Origin: Ancistrus triradiatus
Lineage: Eukaryota > Chordata > Actinopteri > Siluriformes > Loricariidae
Assembly (NCBI GenBank): GCA_025084515.1
Contig: JAJAGP010000554.1
Span: forward strand, 269,001-333,000
Length of the DNA: 64,000 nt
Direction: 5' to 3'
Shown here: positions 36,061 through 47,697 of the stretch, in pieces
How positions within the stretch are numbered: position 1 is the stretch's first letter
Layout: every line of letters starts with the position of its first letter
The notes under the pieces: model-generated
The model's input: the letters and a program-made list of their open reading frames with translations, nothing else
Database searches by the model: none
What the model was told of the DNA's origin: nothing
Program-made: the position numbers and the translations under genes

Positions 36061-37478
36061 TGACCTGGTCCGAACAAATTCGGGCCTGCTTCTGTCTGAC
36101 TCCAAGCAGCAGAGACTCAATAAGACAAGCCCTCTAAGAGCTCTTTGGTTGCCTGATGGCAGGACCAAGCAAGAGTGGTGTGCTCTTCCCCCTTAATGCC
36201 CTTACCGCATTGATCTTTCCAGTAACTGCGGCCCTCCACACAAACCCACACTATCTAGAGTGGGGAGTGCTCCCAGGCAAACCCACCCCTCCCCCCCACT
36301 TCAAAGGTACATATTTACTCTTGGAAATTTAGAGAAAGTGCAGCTGTGGATGCATCCGACAACCTCAATCAATAATTGGACTGGTTCTGCTGACCCCCCT
36401 CCCACCCTCACTCCCCACTGTCTAATAAAGTGCTTCTTAGGACCCCGTGGTTTTTGCTGCTAGTCTTTTGAGGTTGGCTCCAAGCTGCACTTACAACACC
36501 CCCCACCCACCAAATACACACACAATGCTTCTCGTAAACAGAGTTTCTTTATTGTTTTGTTTAGGATTTTTGTAGGTATTATTGTTATTGTTGTTCTTAT
36601 TATTTGCTATTTTGCTTCAAATTGGCTTATTTGTGAATGCTTGCATTTAATTGTTTGATTGAACTTTTGTTTCCAAGTGTGCTGCTTTAGATTTTCACTA
36701 GGTGATCTAATTCTTCTAACTGTATGTTAATAAAATTAAGTAGACCAATAATAGGTATTTTAAAAAAGAAAAAAAAATTAAAGGAAAAAAATATTTAATA
36801 CGTTTCTAAAAACACAGTTGATAATTGCAATGCTCATAAACATAAAATGATGTCTCTTAGTTAATTACTCTTAATTGCTAGCATAGAACTGTCCTTTGTT
36901 TCCATCCTTAATATTGTTACAAATGCTTTCAGTTCTTTTTTTAGGTCTTTTGTGATAGAATATTATACCTACTTGGAATATCTCGTTCCTTCTTGTTTTA
37001 AACAAAGTTTCATGCTGAGAAGCAGATTATCGTAATTGTCTTAGCCACTTCTCAAAAACAAACGTGTATTAAGATGTAGGATTGGCATAGCCTTCTGCAG
37101 TTGGACAATTGAGGCAATCACAATCTTTTGTAATTACATTCATGGATATACTAATTACTGATGTTTAAAGCTATATATGTCAGCTGTCTTTTTACCCATC
37201 ATTTCACATGAATGTGAAGCTCATAAAGCGAGATCACAGGAGATATATTTTGGAGCAGTAAGTGTTTTGCTCTCAGGAAAAATTGTAGTAACTTTAACAA
37301 GAATTGGGAGATAATAAGCCTTAAACTAAAGCCGGCAAACCACTAGCTATTACGATAACCAAGGAAGACTATTAGCTCTGGATAAGTTGCTGTAAAACAC
37401 ACATAAACCACAGCATTTCTTTAAAGACACATTTAACTATAGGTGTGTGACAGTGCCTTCTGGTCAGGTTAAATGTGT
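36061..37478. other. Unique DNA, no gene recognised
   Basis: 36061-36480 is GC-richer with C-rich runs; the remainder is AT-rich. No exon or repeat family recognised. Confidence 0.35.
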
Positions 37479-38980
37479 ATACAGTGGTGTTTGAAAGTTT
37501 GTGAACCCTGTAGAATTTTCTATATTTCTGCATAAATATGACCTAAAACATCAGATTTTCACACAATTCCTAAAAGTAGATAAGGAAAACCCAGTAAAAC
37601 AAATGAAACAAAAATATTATACTTGATCATTTATTTATTGAGGAAAATGATCCAATATTACATATCTGTGAGTGGCAAAAGTATGTGAACCTCTAGGATT
37701 AGCAGTTAATTCGAATGTGAAATTAGAGTCAGGTGTTTTCAATCAATGGGATGACAATCAGGTGTGAGTGGGCACCCTGTTTTATTTAAAGAACAGGGAT
37801 CTATCAAAGTCTGCTCTTCACAACACATGTTTGTGGAAGTATATCATGGCACGAATATAGGAGATTTCTGAGGACCTCAGAAAAAGAGTTGTTGATGCTT
37901 ATTAGGTTGGAAAAAGTTACAAAACCCTCTAAAGAGTTTGGACTCCACCAATCCACAGTCAGAAGATTGTGACAAATTGGAGGGAAATTCAAGAGGCATG
38001 TTAACCCTCCCCAGGAAGTGTAGACAACAGAGATCACTCCAAGAGCAACCGTTTTGTAGTAATAGTTGGTGAGGTCACAAAAGGACCCAAGGTAACTTTA
38101 AGCAATGAGGCCTCTCTACATTTGCATGATGTTAATGTTCATGAGTCCAACCATCAGAGAACACTGAACAACCAATGGTATTGCATGGCAAGGTTGCAAG
38201 GAGAAAGCCACTGCTCTCCAAAAAAGACATTGGCTTGCCTCGTCTGCAGTTTGCTAAAGATCACAGGGACAAGCAGAAGGCTATTGGAAGAATGTTTTGT
38301 GGACGAATGAGACCAAAATAGAATTTTGAGTTTAAAAAGAATAAGCGTTAGGTTGGGGAAAGGGAAACAAACCACTGCATTCCAGCATAAGAACCTTATT
38401 CCCATTGAGAAACACGGATGGTTGGTAGTATCATGGTTTGGGCCTTTGTGCTTGCATCTGGGCCAGGACGGCGTGCCCACCATTGATGGAACAATGAATT
38501 CTGAATGCTATCAGATAATTCTAAGAAAATGTCAGGACATCATCCATGAACTGCACTGCAAAAGAAGGTGAGTCATGCAGAAAGGCAACGATCCTAAGCA
38601 CACAAGTCGTTCTACCAAAAGAAGAATAAAGTTAATGTTTTGGAATGAACAAGTCAAAGTCCTGACCTTAATCCAATCGAAATGTTGTGGAAGGACCTGA
38701 AGTGAGCAGTTAATGTGAGGAAACCCACCAACATCCCAGAGCTGAAGCTGTTCTGTATGGAGGAATGGGCTAAAATTCCTCCAAGCCGGTGTGCAGGACT
38801 GATCAACAGTTACAGGAATCATTTAGTTGCAGTTATTGATGCACAGGGGGGTCAAACCAGATACTGAAAGCAAAGGTTCACATACTTTTGCCACTAATGA
38901 GTAACATTGGATAATTTTCCTCAATAAATAAATGACAAAGTATAATATTTTTTGTCTCCTTTGTTTAACTGGGTTCTCTG
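37479..38980 (+). mobile_element. Tc1-like transposon, about 1.5 kb, 3' end lost
   Basis: The left TIR begins 'cagtggtgtttgaaagtttg' after a TA. The inner repeat 'ttatttattgaggaaaatga' near the left end is mirrored by 'ttttcctcaataaataaatg' near 38925. The right TIR stops after 'gggttctct', so the outer end is missing. Relatives in the window are 29479-30376 and 52729-52985. Confidence 0.88.
37846..38867 (+). pseudogene. Tc1 transposase, nearly complete but broken
   Basis: The frame starts ATGGCACGAATATAG (MARI then a stop). It continues through a DNA-binding region with ISEDLRKRVVDA, and the catalytic core. SQSPDLNPIEMLWKDLK at about 38652-38702 holds the third catalytic residue. It ends with GGVKPDTE..-like sequence just before 38867. 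About 340 codons in span, the normal family length. In-frame stops (the fifth codon and others) and frameshifts make it inactive. It is the best-preserved transposase of its subfamily here. Confidence 0.82.
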
Positions 38981-39640
38981 CCAGAACCCCTTTTACATAA
39001 ATTTACCTATTAAAATGTCATTTTCACATTAAACCACAATAAAAAATATGACCAGGTAACAAACTGGTAATATGAAACCCAAGTGATTCCAATGAACTTA
39101 TCATCCAAATAATTTAATTATAAAATGTGTTAGTTTAAATACAATGTAAAACAAAAACCAAAAACAGTTCTTAATAAAGGGCCTTGTTTGATCGTCCTCA
39201 ATGGTTCATGACAGAAAACAGGTTACATCAGTTACTAGCAGACACACTCAAGGGCCATTTAAAGCCCAATTAATCAATGCAGTCTTTGGAATTGCGAAAG
39301 GGAAATCGAGTACCTGGAGTAGTAAAGTAAACCCACACTGACGCCGGGGGAGGATGGCTTGGACCGTTCCTTGCTAATTAAATACAGAATAAAAAGAAGT
39401 TGGAGGTGTATTTAGAGGTAAGAAGCCATTTGAACACCATCTACTTCTGATATTTTCCTGCAGATTTTATAGCAGATGAGAGAATTAATGAGGTTATATG
39501 GGTATTTGGATATCAGGAGTTCAGACAACAGGCTTCAGTTGTAATCAGAAATAGCTATACAAGCTATTTAGTTCAAAATGACTTTAAAATTCAAAAAAAT
39601 ATTATTCTGTGGTATTTATAAATTAGGTTTTACATTATTA
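38981..39640. other. Unique DNA with possible CNE at 39240-39400
   Basis: No gene recognised. 39240-39400 is non-repetitive, with 'aaagcccaattaatcaatgc' (TAAT cores) and a GC-rich portion. Confidence 0.3.
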
Positions 39641-39879
39641 CAGTGATACCTCGGTTCTCGTCGCTTATTTGTTCCAGAAGGCTTGTTGAGAACCAAAAAC
39701 TACATCTAATACCACAAATTATACCCAAGGTATACATAAGGAATAATGTAAATTGAATTAATCCACATTGTATACGGCATTATATGCATTAAGGGAGTTG
39801 TATTGTACAAGTGCTCCCTAATTTACAAAGGGGAAACATTCTGACGAATCCATCACAAGGTGAACTGAGGAGTTATATA

Positions 39880-41223
39880 CAGTGGGGCAAAAAAGTATTT
39901 GGTCACCCACTGATTGTGCAAGTTCTTCTACTTGGAAAGATGAGAGAGGTCTGTAATTTTCATCATAGGTACACTTCAACTATGAGAGACAAAATAAGAA
40001 AGAAAATCCAGGAAATCACATTGTAAGATTTTTAAAGAATTTAATTGTAAATCATGGTGGAAAATAAGTATTTGGTCAGCCACAAGCAAGCAAGATTTTT
40101 GGCTCTCACAGACCTGTAACTTCTTCTTTAAGAAGATGTTCTGTCCTCCAATCGTTACCTGTATTAATGGCACCTGTTTGACCTCATTATCTGTATAAAA
40201 GACTCCTGTTCACAGCCTCAAACAGTCAGACTCCAAAACTCAAACCATGGCCAAGACCAAAGAGCGTCGAAGGACCACCAGGAAGAAAATTGTAGGACCT
40301 GCAGCAGGCTGGGAGAGTGAATCTACATAGGCAAGCAGGCTGGTGTGAATAAATCAACTGTGGGAGGGGAGGCACTTGTAAGACATACAGGACCATTGTA
40401 ATCTACTCGATCTGAGCCCACGTTAAGATAGATTCAGCCGTGGGGTCAAATGATCATGAGAACGGTCAGCAACAATCCCAGAACTACACGAAGGGACTGA
40501 TGAATGACCTGCAGAGAGCTGGGACCAAAGTAATAAGGCTACCATCAGTAACACACTATGCCGATAGGGACTCAGATCCTGCAGTGCCAGGCGTGTCCCC
40601 CTGCTTAAGCCAGTACATGTCCAGGCCCATATGAAGTTTGCCAGAGAGCATATGGATGATTCAGAAGAGGATTGGGAGAATATCATGTGGTCAGATGAAG
40701 CTAAAATAGAACTTTTTGGCAAAAACTCAACTAGCCGTGTTTGGTGGAAGAAGAATTCTGAGTTTCACCATACCTACTGTGAAGCATGGGGGTGAAAACC
40801 TTATGCTTTGGGGCTGTTTTTCTGCAGATGGGACAGGACGACTGATCCGTGTTAAGGGAAGAATGAACGGGGCCATGTATCCTGAGATTTTAAGCCAAAA
40901 CCTCCTTCCATTAGTGAGAGCATTGAATGGATGGAGCGGGGATGGTTCTTCCAGAATGACAATGGTCCCACACACACTGTCAGACCAACGAAGGAGTGGC
41001 TCTTAAAAAGCATTTCAAGGTCATTGAGTGGGCCTCACCAATGAAAATTTGTTAGATGGGGTTTAACTTCGTTTAAAAATCCTACATCTTACATGTGATT
41101 TTCTTTCTTCATATTGTCTCTAATAGTTGCAAGTGTACCTATGAGAAAATTACAGACCTCTATTCTTTTAAGTAGGAGAACTTGCACAATCAGTTTTCTG
41201 GTAAAATACTTTTTGCACCACGG
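39880..41223 (+). mobile_element. Tc1 element nested in TIR transposon
   Basis: The left TIR 'cagtggggcaaaaaagtatt' follows TA at 39878-39879. The right TIR 'aaaatactttttgcaccacg' precedes TA at 41224-41225. It belongs to the family of 32573 but lies on the opposite strand. Length is about 1.34 kb because the end of the transposase gene is deleted. Confidence 0.92.
40247..41040 (+). pseudogene. Tc1 transposase, C-terminally deleted
   Basis: It begins MAKTKERRRTTRKKIVG, the normal start of this subfamily, and hits a stop after about 28 codons. Later blocks include WSDEAKIELFG near 40690 (first catalytic aspartate), VKHGGENLMLWGCFSADGTG near 40778, and FQNDNGPTHT near 40950 (second aspartate). 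The SPDLNPIENLW block is deleted near 41035, so the third catalytic residue is missing. Inactive. Confidence 0.85.
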
Positions 41224-41825
41224 TAGTCTAAACTGTATATAGAGGAGCAGCCCTTTTATTAAAACACTTATACATAACCTACAGTTGGAAAAAATCATAA
41301 ACACAAACCTTATTTATAATAAAGTATTGAAAAATCTTATGTAATTTAGTGAGTAATGGATTGAAAGTGAATATAAAATTAAATAAAAACACTTACTCTA
41401 TTGATGAACTCAAGCCACTAGATGCTAATGCAAACTGCTCAGCCTGAAAGTGATCTGGAGGACTCAGTCCTTGAGCTCCTTTCAGGTTGGCTGTAATAAC
41501 CAATCTTTTTAGGACCCATGGAGACTTATTTGCACTAAATATGCAGTGCTGTAGATGTGGAAATAAAGAAAAACATGATAAACATAACAGAGGTCTTCCC
41601 TGAGAAAGAACTATTGTGAAACTGAATCACTGAATCACTGTGCACCAATTTGTGAATCATGAATCGTGAATCGAGTTTCAGCTGGAACGATTTGCACGGC
41701 TCAACTTGTACAAGTTTCAGCAAGTGCGTCGGGTAAAGAGCAAACGACAAGAGCCAAGACCAATCAGTCAAAATGCGTCAAGAACCAATTGACGAGTTTG
41801 AGGTGTCGAGAACCAAGGTACACTG

Positions 41826-43069
41826 TATTTGGACTTAAAAAAGCCCCCCCCCATTTGAAGAATAAAAACAAACGAGTAATCAGTAGCAGATCATGTTATC
41901 ATATAGAAAAAGAGAAATCAAAAGTGCAGTTCTTAAACAGAAGACTTGTCAACAAGCCCGGATAGAAGTTATACATTAATAATTTGTTAGAAGATTATCA
42001 GTTAACACAAAGTGAAATAGATGTTTGATTCCCATGCAGTGGGAAGACACCTTCCTTTGCTGCAGTTGTTTGTGTTCTCAGCGACTGTCACATCTGTGAC
42101 AGACAGCACTAAAAACATAGACCTGTCTCACTATTATTAATCCTAACTGTTTACCCTGTATAGTCTCTCTCTCTCCCGCTCCTCCTCTCCCTCTCTCACT
42201 ATCGTGCCTTGTCCTTACGGCTTGCTAACTCGCTGACAGACGTTTGTTAATAGGTATCAGTTTGCAGAGAGCGGGGCAGGAGGAACATGCTGTAATAATC
42301 TCTATCTCAGGGCCCTTTTGGCAACACACCTCACTCTTGCTATGCTGGCACACACTTGCCATTGAGTAGCTGTCAGGCAGAAAGGGTATATGGGATCTGG
42401 GAGCGGGCGGTGCGGGGTAATGCTCTCTTCTCCTCAAAAGCTGCCACAGCAAAAACCTTCAGTGGCGTTTTAGCTATCTGGACTGTCAGCACTCATTTTA
42501 AAAGGAGACCACCTGAGATGGCTGCCAACTACCATTTTTTCTCCACAGTCCTTTTTAGCACTATGTGTTCATGTTAGCTGTTTCCTTCTTTCTGTAAATA
42601 CCCTCTTCAACAAACCCACGGAGAGTTTTGACCAAAAGGATGCAAGGAAAGATTTTTAGTTGAAAGTGTAGCACTGTATCGCAAGCAACGCTCTAAAGAT
42701 ATACAGTAAGTCTAAGTGTTCAATGGATGAATGGGTTAGGTGGATCCTGAAAAGTGTCCTAGCTTCACTGAAGGCATTATGTGTATGATATTGAGGCTCA
42801 TCTCAGTCACTATTTCAATCAGCACTTGCAGCATCTTAAGCAAAGTTCAAGCCCACAGAGTTGTAAGTAGTTCATTCATAGCTACAACTGGTGTCAATCT
42901 GTCATCACTGGGATTACAGTGTTGGTGATGGATGTGCTCTTGAATGGCTATTGGATCTGGCTAAGCACAGCCAGCTACAGATTTATGGGTGCTGGTGAGA
43001 GGGGATGCAGACGTCCCTGCGACAGTCCACTAGTTTGTCCACTGTGTTAAGGTTGAAAAGCATTCAGCG
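41826..43069. other. Unique DNA; candidate CNE at 42060-42580
   Basis: No gene recognised. 42060-42580 is non-repetitive and GC-richer, contains a pyrimidine-rich tract near 42162-42200, and has only short frames without domains. Confidence 0.3.
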
Positions 43070-43283
43070 GCGGGTAGTAAGTTACATTTACTGTTTTACA
43101 TTAACTTAAATTACACTTAAGTACCTGTTTGAAAAAAAAAATCTTAGAGGAATTTTTAGAGGATATTTGCTTTCATAAGGACAATGAAAGCAAAATTTAC
43201 TTTGTTCAATTTGTTGGCTGAGTAACTTGATTCCTGATGCTGAATTTTGGGAGAGCTGGTGCCTAAGTGCACAATCTATTGTA

Positions 43284-43477
43284 GGACTCACACACTCATG
43301 CACTAGAGTCACTTTATATACCCCAGTTAACTTAAAGCATGTCTTTGGACTGTGGGAGGAACATGGAGTACCCAGAGTAAGCTCACATGGAGGACTCCAC
43401 ACAGAAAGGACCCAGACCACTCTATCTGGAATTGAACCCAGGACCTCATCGCTATAAGACGACATTGCTACCCACCC
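43284..43477 (-). mobile_element. Mermaid-type SINE, minus strand
   Basis: The plus strand reads 'catgtctttggactgtggga', 'gagtacccagagtaagc', 'gaattgaacccagga' (B-box complement) and ends 'gctacccacccgc'. The far 3' tail is missing. Confidence 0.78.
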
Positions 43478-43618
43478 GCTTTACAATAGCTGGCTCATAT
43501 TGCATCACTGTTTGTCTTCTGCTTGTATATCAACTGTTTTTGTAATTCAGTTAAAAAGTGGTACTGGCTTTACAGTGTGTTGTAGGATTGTTATCTGAAA
43601 TTGATGCTTTGGGTGCCA

Positions 43619-43926
43619 GGGCGGCATGGTGGCTCGGTCAGTAGCACCATCACCTCACAGTGGCCTGGGTCCTTTCTGTGTGGAGTCTGCATGTCCTCCC
43701 CGTGTCCGCATGGGTTTACTCTGAGTACTCAGGGTTTCCTCCCACAGTCCAAAGACATGTGTGTTAAGCTGATTGGTGTTTCAAAGTGCCCTTAGTGTGT
43801 GTATGAGTGTGTGAGTGAGTACCCTGTGAAGGATTGTTCCTGTCTTGTTCCTTGTGCCACCAGCTGGCTACAGGCTTTCCCATGACCCTGTCCAGGATTA
43901 AGTGGATAAGACAATGAATGAATGTG
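43619..43926 (+). mobile_element. Mermaid-type SINE with target-site duplication
   Basis: Begins 'gggcggcatggtggctcggt' (A-box-like) and ends with GAATGAATG-type tail repeats. The 11-bp direct repeat TTTGGGTGCCA flanks it at 43608-43618 and 43927-43937. The segment that should hold the B-box (between 'cacctcacag' and 'tggcctgggt') is deleted, so this copy could not be transcribed normally by RNA polymerase III. Confidence 0.92.
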
Positions 43927-43971
43927 TTTGGGTGCCACTTTCACCTAGTATTTTTTTCACAAACAAGAGCG

Positions 43972-44180
43972 AGGGTGCTCAGGTGAAGCAGGGTCTAATA
44001 CCTTGGTCCACCACATGGATCAGTGTTTGAGTCCGGCCTGGTGCCTGGTGCAGCCTGGTGCAGACATGATTTGTTATGTTTGAGGGAGGGGAGGTCATTC
44101 AGGGGACCTGCCACAACAGCAACCTAGCACTGCACTAGACTGGTGAGAGGCACTAAAGCTCCTGCACCCTGACCTGGAAA
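43972..44180 (+). mobile_element. Other tRNA-derived SINE, degraded
   Basis: Starts 'agggtgctcaggtgaagcag' (A-box-like) and has 'gtgtttgagtccggcc' (B-box-like, about 44025-44040), followed by a body unlike the other two SINE families. No TSD seen. Confidence 0.5.
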
Positions 44181-44317
44181 AAAATGTGTTAAAACTTGTA
44201 TAGAAGCAAATAAATAAAACATAGAGAAGTTTCTGTAGAATGTAATGCCACAATATATAAATGTTAATACAGTTAAAATATTTTAGTGTTTATTTATTTA
44301 TATGGGATAACTTTATC

Positions 44318-44452
44318 ATGTTCTCCCCGTGTCCAATTGAATTTACTCCCAGAGCTCCGGTTCCCTCCCACATTCCCAAGGCAGGTTAATTTGTCACTCT
44401 AAACTGGTCCATGGCGAGTATGATGATATTGCCTGTGTCTGTCATGAATAAA
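44318..44452 (+). mobile_element. Mermaid-like SINE fragment
   Basis: Internal part only: 'catgttctccccgtgtcc', 'gagctccggttccctcccac' and 'ttaatttgtcactctaaa'. The tRNA-like head is absent. Confidence 0.6.
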
Positions 44453-44721
44453 GCCGTTAATGCTAATGTTAAGTTAAAAAAAATAAAAATAAAACTAACT
44501 AAAACAATTGCAGTACTTAGGTATAGGTTTCACAAGTAGTGTTTCATGCTGATAATGTTTATTCGAGTATTTTCACTTAATCGAAATATTTTTTAAATTA
44601 CTTCTTTTAATTGATTAACATTTTTGCTACACTACCCACTTCTAAAGGCATCTACAACTTCTGAGATGGTCATTAAAAATTTGAGCTCAAATATGACTTT
44701 GAAGCGGGAACAGATTATTTA

Positions 44722-45010
44722 TTAGTATGGCATTTTGAAGTTTTCATTGAGGCCAAGTGTTGGGTTTCTCAAAGTGTTAACATACATTGGTGACAACAAC
44801 TGTAACTCAGTTTTGGCATGATTGCTAGGAATTCGAATCACCTTTCCGATTTTCTTCTTGTATTTGGTGTTGTCCTTGAAACAGATTGCAAAGAAGTAGT
44901 ACAAAACTAAATGCACTGCATAGTTGGGAAATAATTTGAGAAATCGTTCTCGCAAGAAAATCTGGTAAAAGCTTTGGTATTTCTTTCTCTATGGAAAATG
45001 GAACAGGAAG
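44722..45010 (-). pseudogene. Possible LINE reverse-transcriptase 3' relic
   Basis: Minus-strand translation in two frames contains KKKIGKVIRIPS followed by ELQLLSPMYVNTLRN. The spacing recalls the C-terminal region of fish LINE proteins, where a K.K.LGK(I/V)V..CSK stretch is followed by L..LY..R. The resemblance is from memory of the pattern and is modest. If correct this is a short, broken non-LTR remnant; otherwise it is an uninformative AT-rich frame. Confidence 0.3.
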
Positions 45011-46060
45011 AGAAAACATATCCTGTGTTCCTCTTTAATTTCTATGGCACTCCCAGAGTTGAAGTATTTTGCTCTTGCTTTCTTATGACAGTTATTCTGA
45101 CTTAACACGGTTCTTCCACAGGTTCAACAAGCAGGGCCTTTGCAGTTCATGCTGTGCCATCTCGCAGCAAAACTAATTACCAATCAAAATCTCAGGCTGA
45201 TCCGAGAGGTTATCTCCCCAAATAAAAACTGAATATGAAAGAGCTGCAACTTGTATGGATTAAGAATTGGCTCTAGCTCTATATGTTACAAGCTGCCATA
45301 ACCCAGACCCCATGATCTTTTGAGGCATACCCTCAAGTTCACAGCAACAAATGCATTCAGACACATTGGGAGAAGCTGTGCCTCTCTGTGGGCCAATTAC
45401 TGTTTTTGGAAAGCCTGGGGCATTCCACAAACTTTGACTCTTGGAAATAAAGACCAATATGAGAGCGAAACATAGCAACTATTAAAATCTGTATAATTCC
45501 ACAAATCGCAAGTGAGGCGTTGTGCCCCAAAGCTTGTTGGGATACATCCTTATTGCTATCGCAAGGGCCATGAGGCCATGTCAACGAAGGGGAGAAAGCT
45601 TATTTTTACAGTGCAGCCTGAAAGGCAGCTCTGGTCTTTCATTTGTTATTATTTTTTATATACGTTTTGGGTGCCAGAAAATAGTTAAAGTTCTCCTCTA
45701 TGTCATCACTGCCTGAAGTGTGTGCAAAAGCACAGACCTCCTAATAAATAAGGGGTCTTTCAACAGCACTGTGGAGTCAGAAACATATTTTAAAGTATTC
45801 TTCTAAGAGAGTTATGATCTGTTTTGTATGTGTCATAAAATTATTTCAAAATCTCTTGTTTTCCTAAATGTAATGTAAGGCACACAGATATAAATGTCAG
45901 ATCACTGCAATACCTGACAGCAGTTCCTTCTGAGGCAGATACGTTAACGATTACAGGTGTGGTCTGATTAGACACTGGGTTTTGCTACAAGAGGGCCTAA
46001 AAGTGCTTCCCGCTGCCCTATAAAAAGGCTCTCAGGGGCTACTGTTCGTGGTGAGCACTT
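45011..46060. other. Unique DNA; candidate CNE at 45050-45640
   Basis: 45050-45640 is non-repetitive and includes 'aaactaattaccaatcaaaa', with a TAAT core next to CCAAT. No gene recognised. Confidence 0.3.
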
Positions 46061-46083
46061 CAATCCTGCCTTTGCTGTGTAAC

Positions 46084-46806
46084 AACACACTGCGCCAACT
46101 GTTGGTGTCATGATCTGGAGAGCCATCACATACAGTGGGGAAAAAAAGTATTTGGTCAGCCACTGATTGTAGGTTTTTTTTTAGAGAATTTAATTGTAAA
46201 TCATGGTGGAAAAAAAGGATTTGGTCACCCACAAACAAGCAAGATTTTTAGCTCTCACAGACCTGTAACTTCTTCATTAAGAAGCTCTTCTGTCCTCCAC
46301 TCGTTACCTGTATTAATGGCACCTGTTTGACCTCGTTATCTGTATAATAGAAACCTGTCCACAGCCTCAAACAGTCAGACACCAAACTCAACCATGGCCA
46401 AGACTCATTTTGTCTCTCATAGTTGAAGTGAACCTATGATGAAAATTACAGACCTTTCTCATCTTTTTAAGTAGAAGAACTTGCACAATCAGTGGCTGAC
46501 CAAATACATTTTTGCCCCACAGGGACACTAACAACTCAGCGATATGTGCACTACATCCTGGGGCCATGTGTTGCCTGTCATGGCAGGGCTTCCAACTAGC
46601 ATTTTCTCAGCAGGATAATGCTCGTTCAGGCCTGACATCCAACAACTAGAGCCGCCATTGGAATTGTACAGTTTTCAGCAGTAAATGTATCCTTTTGGCT
46701 GTAATACTGTAATCATTTACATATATCATCATTACATTCATACATATAAAGTTTCATTCGATTCCAACAATTCCTTCTGGGTGAGTTATTTTTTGTCAAT
46801 GAGTGT
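46084..46806 (+). mobile_element. Tc1/mariner 3' part, host of nested miniature Tc1
   Basis: 'ggtgtcatgatctggagagc' (VMIW-type motif), then after the nested element 'aacaactcagcgatatgtgc', 'ctgtcatggcagggcttcca' and 'caggataatgctcgttcagg' (the QDNA motif holding the second catalytic aspartate). The right end near 46806 reads 'ttttttgtcaatgagtgtat'. Stops break the frame. Confidence 0.65.
46133..46520 (+). mobile_element. Miniature Tc1 (MITE-like), nested
   Basis: Left TIR 'cagtggggaaaaaaagtatt' after TA at 46131; right TIR 'aaatacatttttgccccac'. Only about 390 bp remain: the 5' region up to 'accatggccaagac' (the start codon area) is fused to the 3' region. It is an internal-deletion derivative of the family at 39880 and encodes only the first few residues. 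Confidence 0.9.
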
Positions 46807-47477
46807 ATTTTAATTTCCCAATATCTGATGCTACATATAGAACTTAACCACTTATATGGTGATGTTAGATTACTTATCTCAACAAAGTGAAAGCCCAAAG
46901 TACCTGAGAGGATCATGCAATTATGTGTAAAATCACACCAATTAAACATCGCAATGTTAACTTTTGGAGTGCACACACTCAGCTTTCAACTCTGCATAAT
47001 ATAATTACAATTTAGCAAAAGGATCCTAAAAATGATGTGCCGCCATTAGCAGTGAATGGACTCATACTGTTTGCAATGCTTTTAAGTTAAGACAGGCACT
47101 CTAATCCTGGATGTTTCTCCACTGGAGTGCTGATAGGTCCTCTATCAGTTGAGAAGGTCCTCATCTTATAGTACTAACATGCAGAGTGTTTGTGGTGCTG
47201 ATTGAGCACATGGGTCATGAGAAGGATATTCTGGACATTAACCAGAATGTCAGGTGGTTGACAGCACGCAAAATAGGTGAATTGCTATTGAGATACTGGA
47301 ATTTACGTAAGTGCTCTTAAACATACCCTACTTCTTTGTTAAACACCTTGAACCCAGTTCCCATCTCCATGACTTCAAACAGCAATATCTGAACGATCCT
47401 GAGATCGTTACAGGCATAATTTAAAGTATTTTGTTGTGACTTTCAGGCCAACACTGATAGAAGTAGAATAAGAATGA
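46807..47477. other. Unique DNA, no gene recognised
   Basis: No feature recognised. Confidence 0.4.
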
Positions 47478-47697
47478 TTATATCATGGGAATAGTTATTA
47501 GTTATACTGTGATAATTGCAGGGGACATTTATCATTGCTGGCTCCCAAGCCCACAGGGTGGACTGTGTGAAGCAGTTTCCATCTACTTGATTGTGATCTA
47601 TCAGTTGTCAATATATGCTATTTATATAAATGAACTAAATTTCCATTATGTATAGGGAAAAAACCCTCTCACATTCCTGTATATATACAGTGGGGCA

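Larger units (their letters stand above)
39641..41825 (+). mobile_element. TIR transposon with nested Tc1
   Basis: The left end 'cagtgatacctcggttctcg' and the right end (reverse complement 'cagtgtaccttggttctcga') form TIRs of about 20 bp with few mismatches. TA duplications stand at 39639-39640 and 41826-41827. Removing the nested Tc1 (39880-41223) leaves about 840 bp with no transposase, so it is nonautonomous. The copy at 2581-3315 is the same family without the right end. Confidence 0.85.
43070..44641 (+). mobile_element. Possible composite element with GGGTAGT ends
   Basis: The left edge 'cgggtagtaagttacattta' and the right edge (reverse complement 'agtgggtagtgtagcaaaaa') both match the ends of an abundant fish repeat beginning GTGGGTAG and rich in AGTTAC/AAGTA motifs. 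Between them lie four SINE-type insertions. If one element, it is 1.57 kb and mostly made of later insertions; two separate fragments are also possible. Confidence 0.35.

Noticed and set aside
35832..36077. 81-codon minus-strand frame that reads fairly protein-like
   Set aside because: It is antisense to a recognisable Tc1/mariner transposase relic on the plus strand (MASGCTVGTRQA block).
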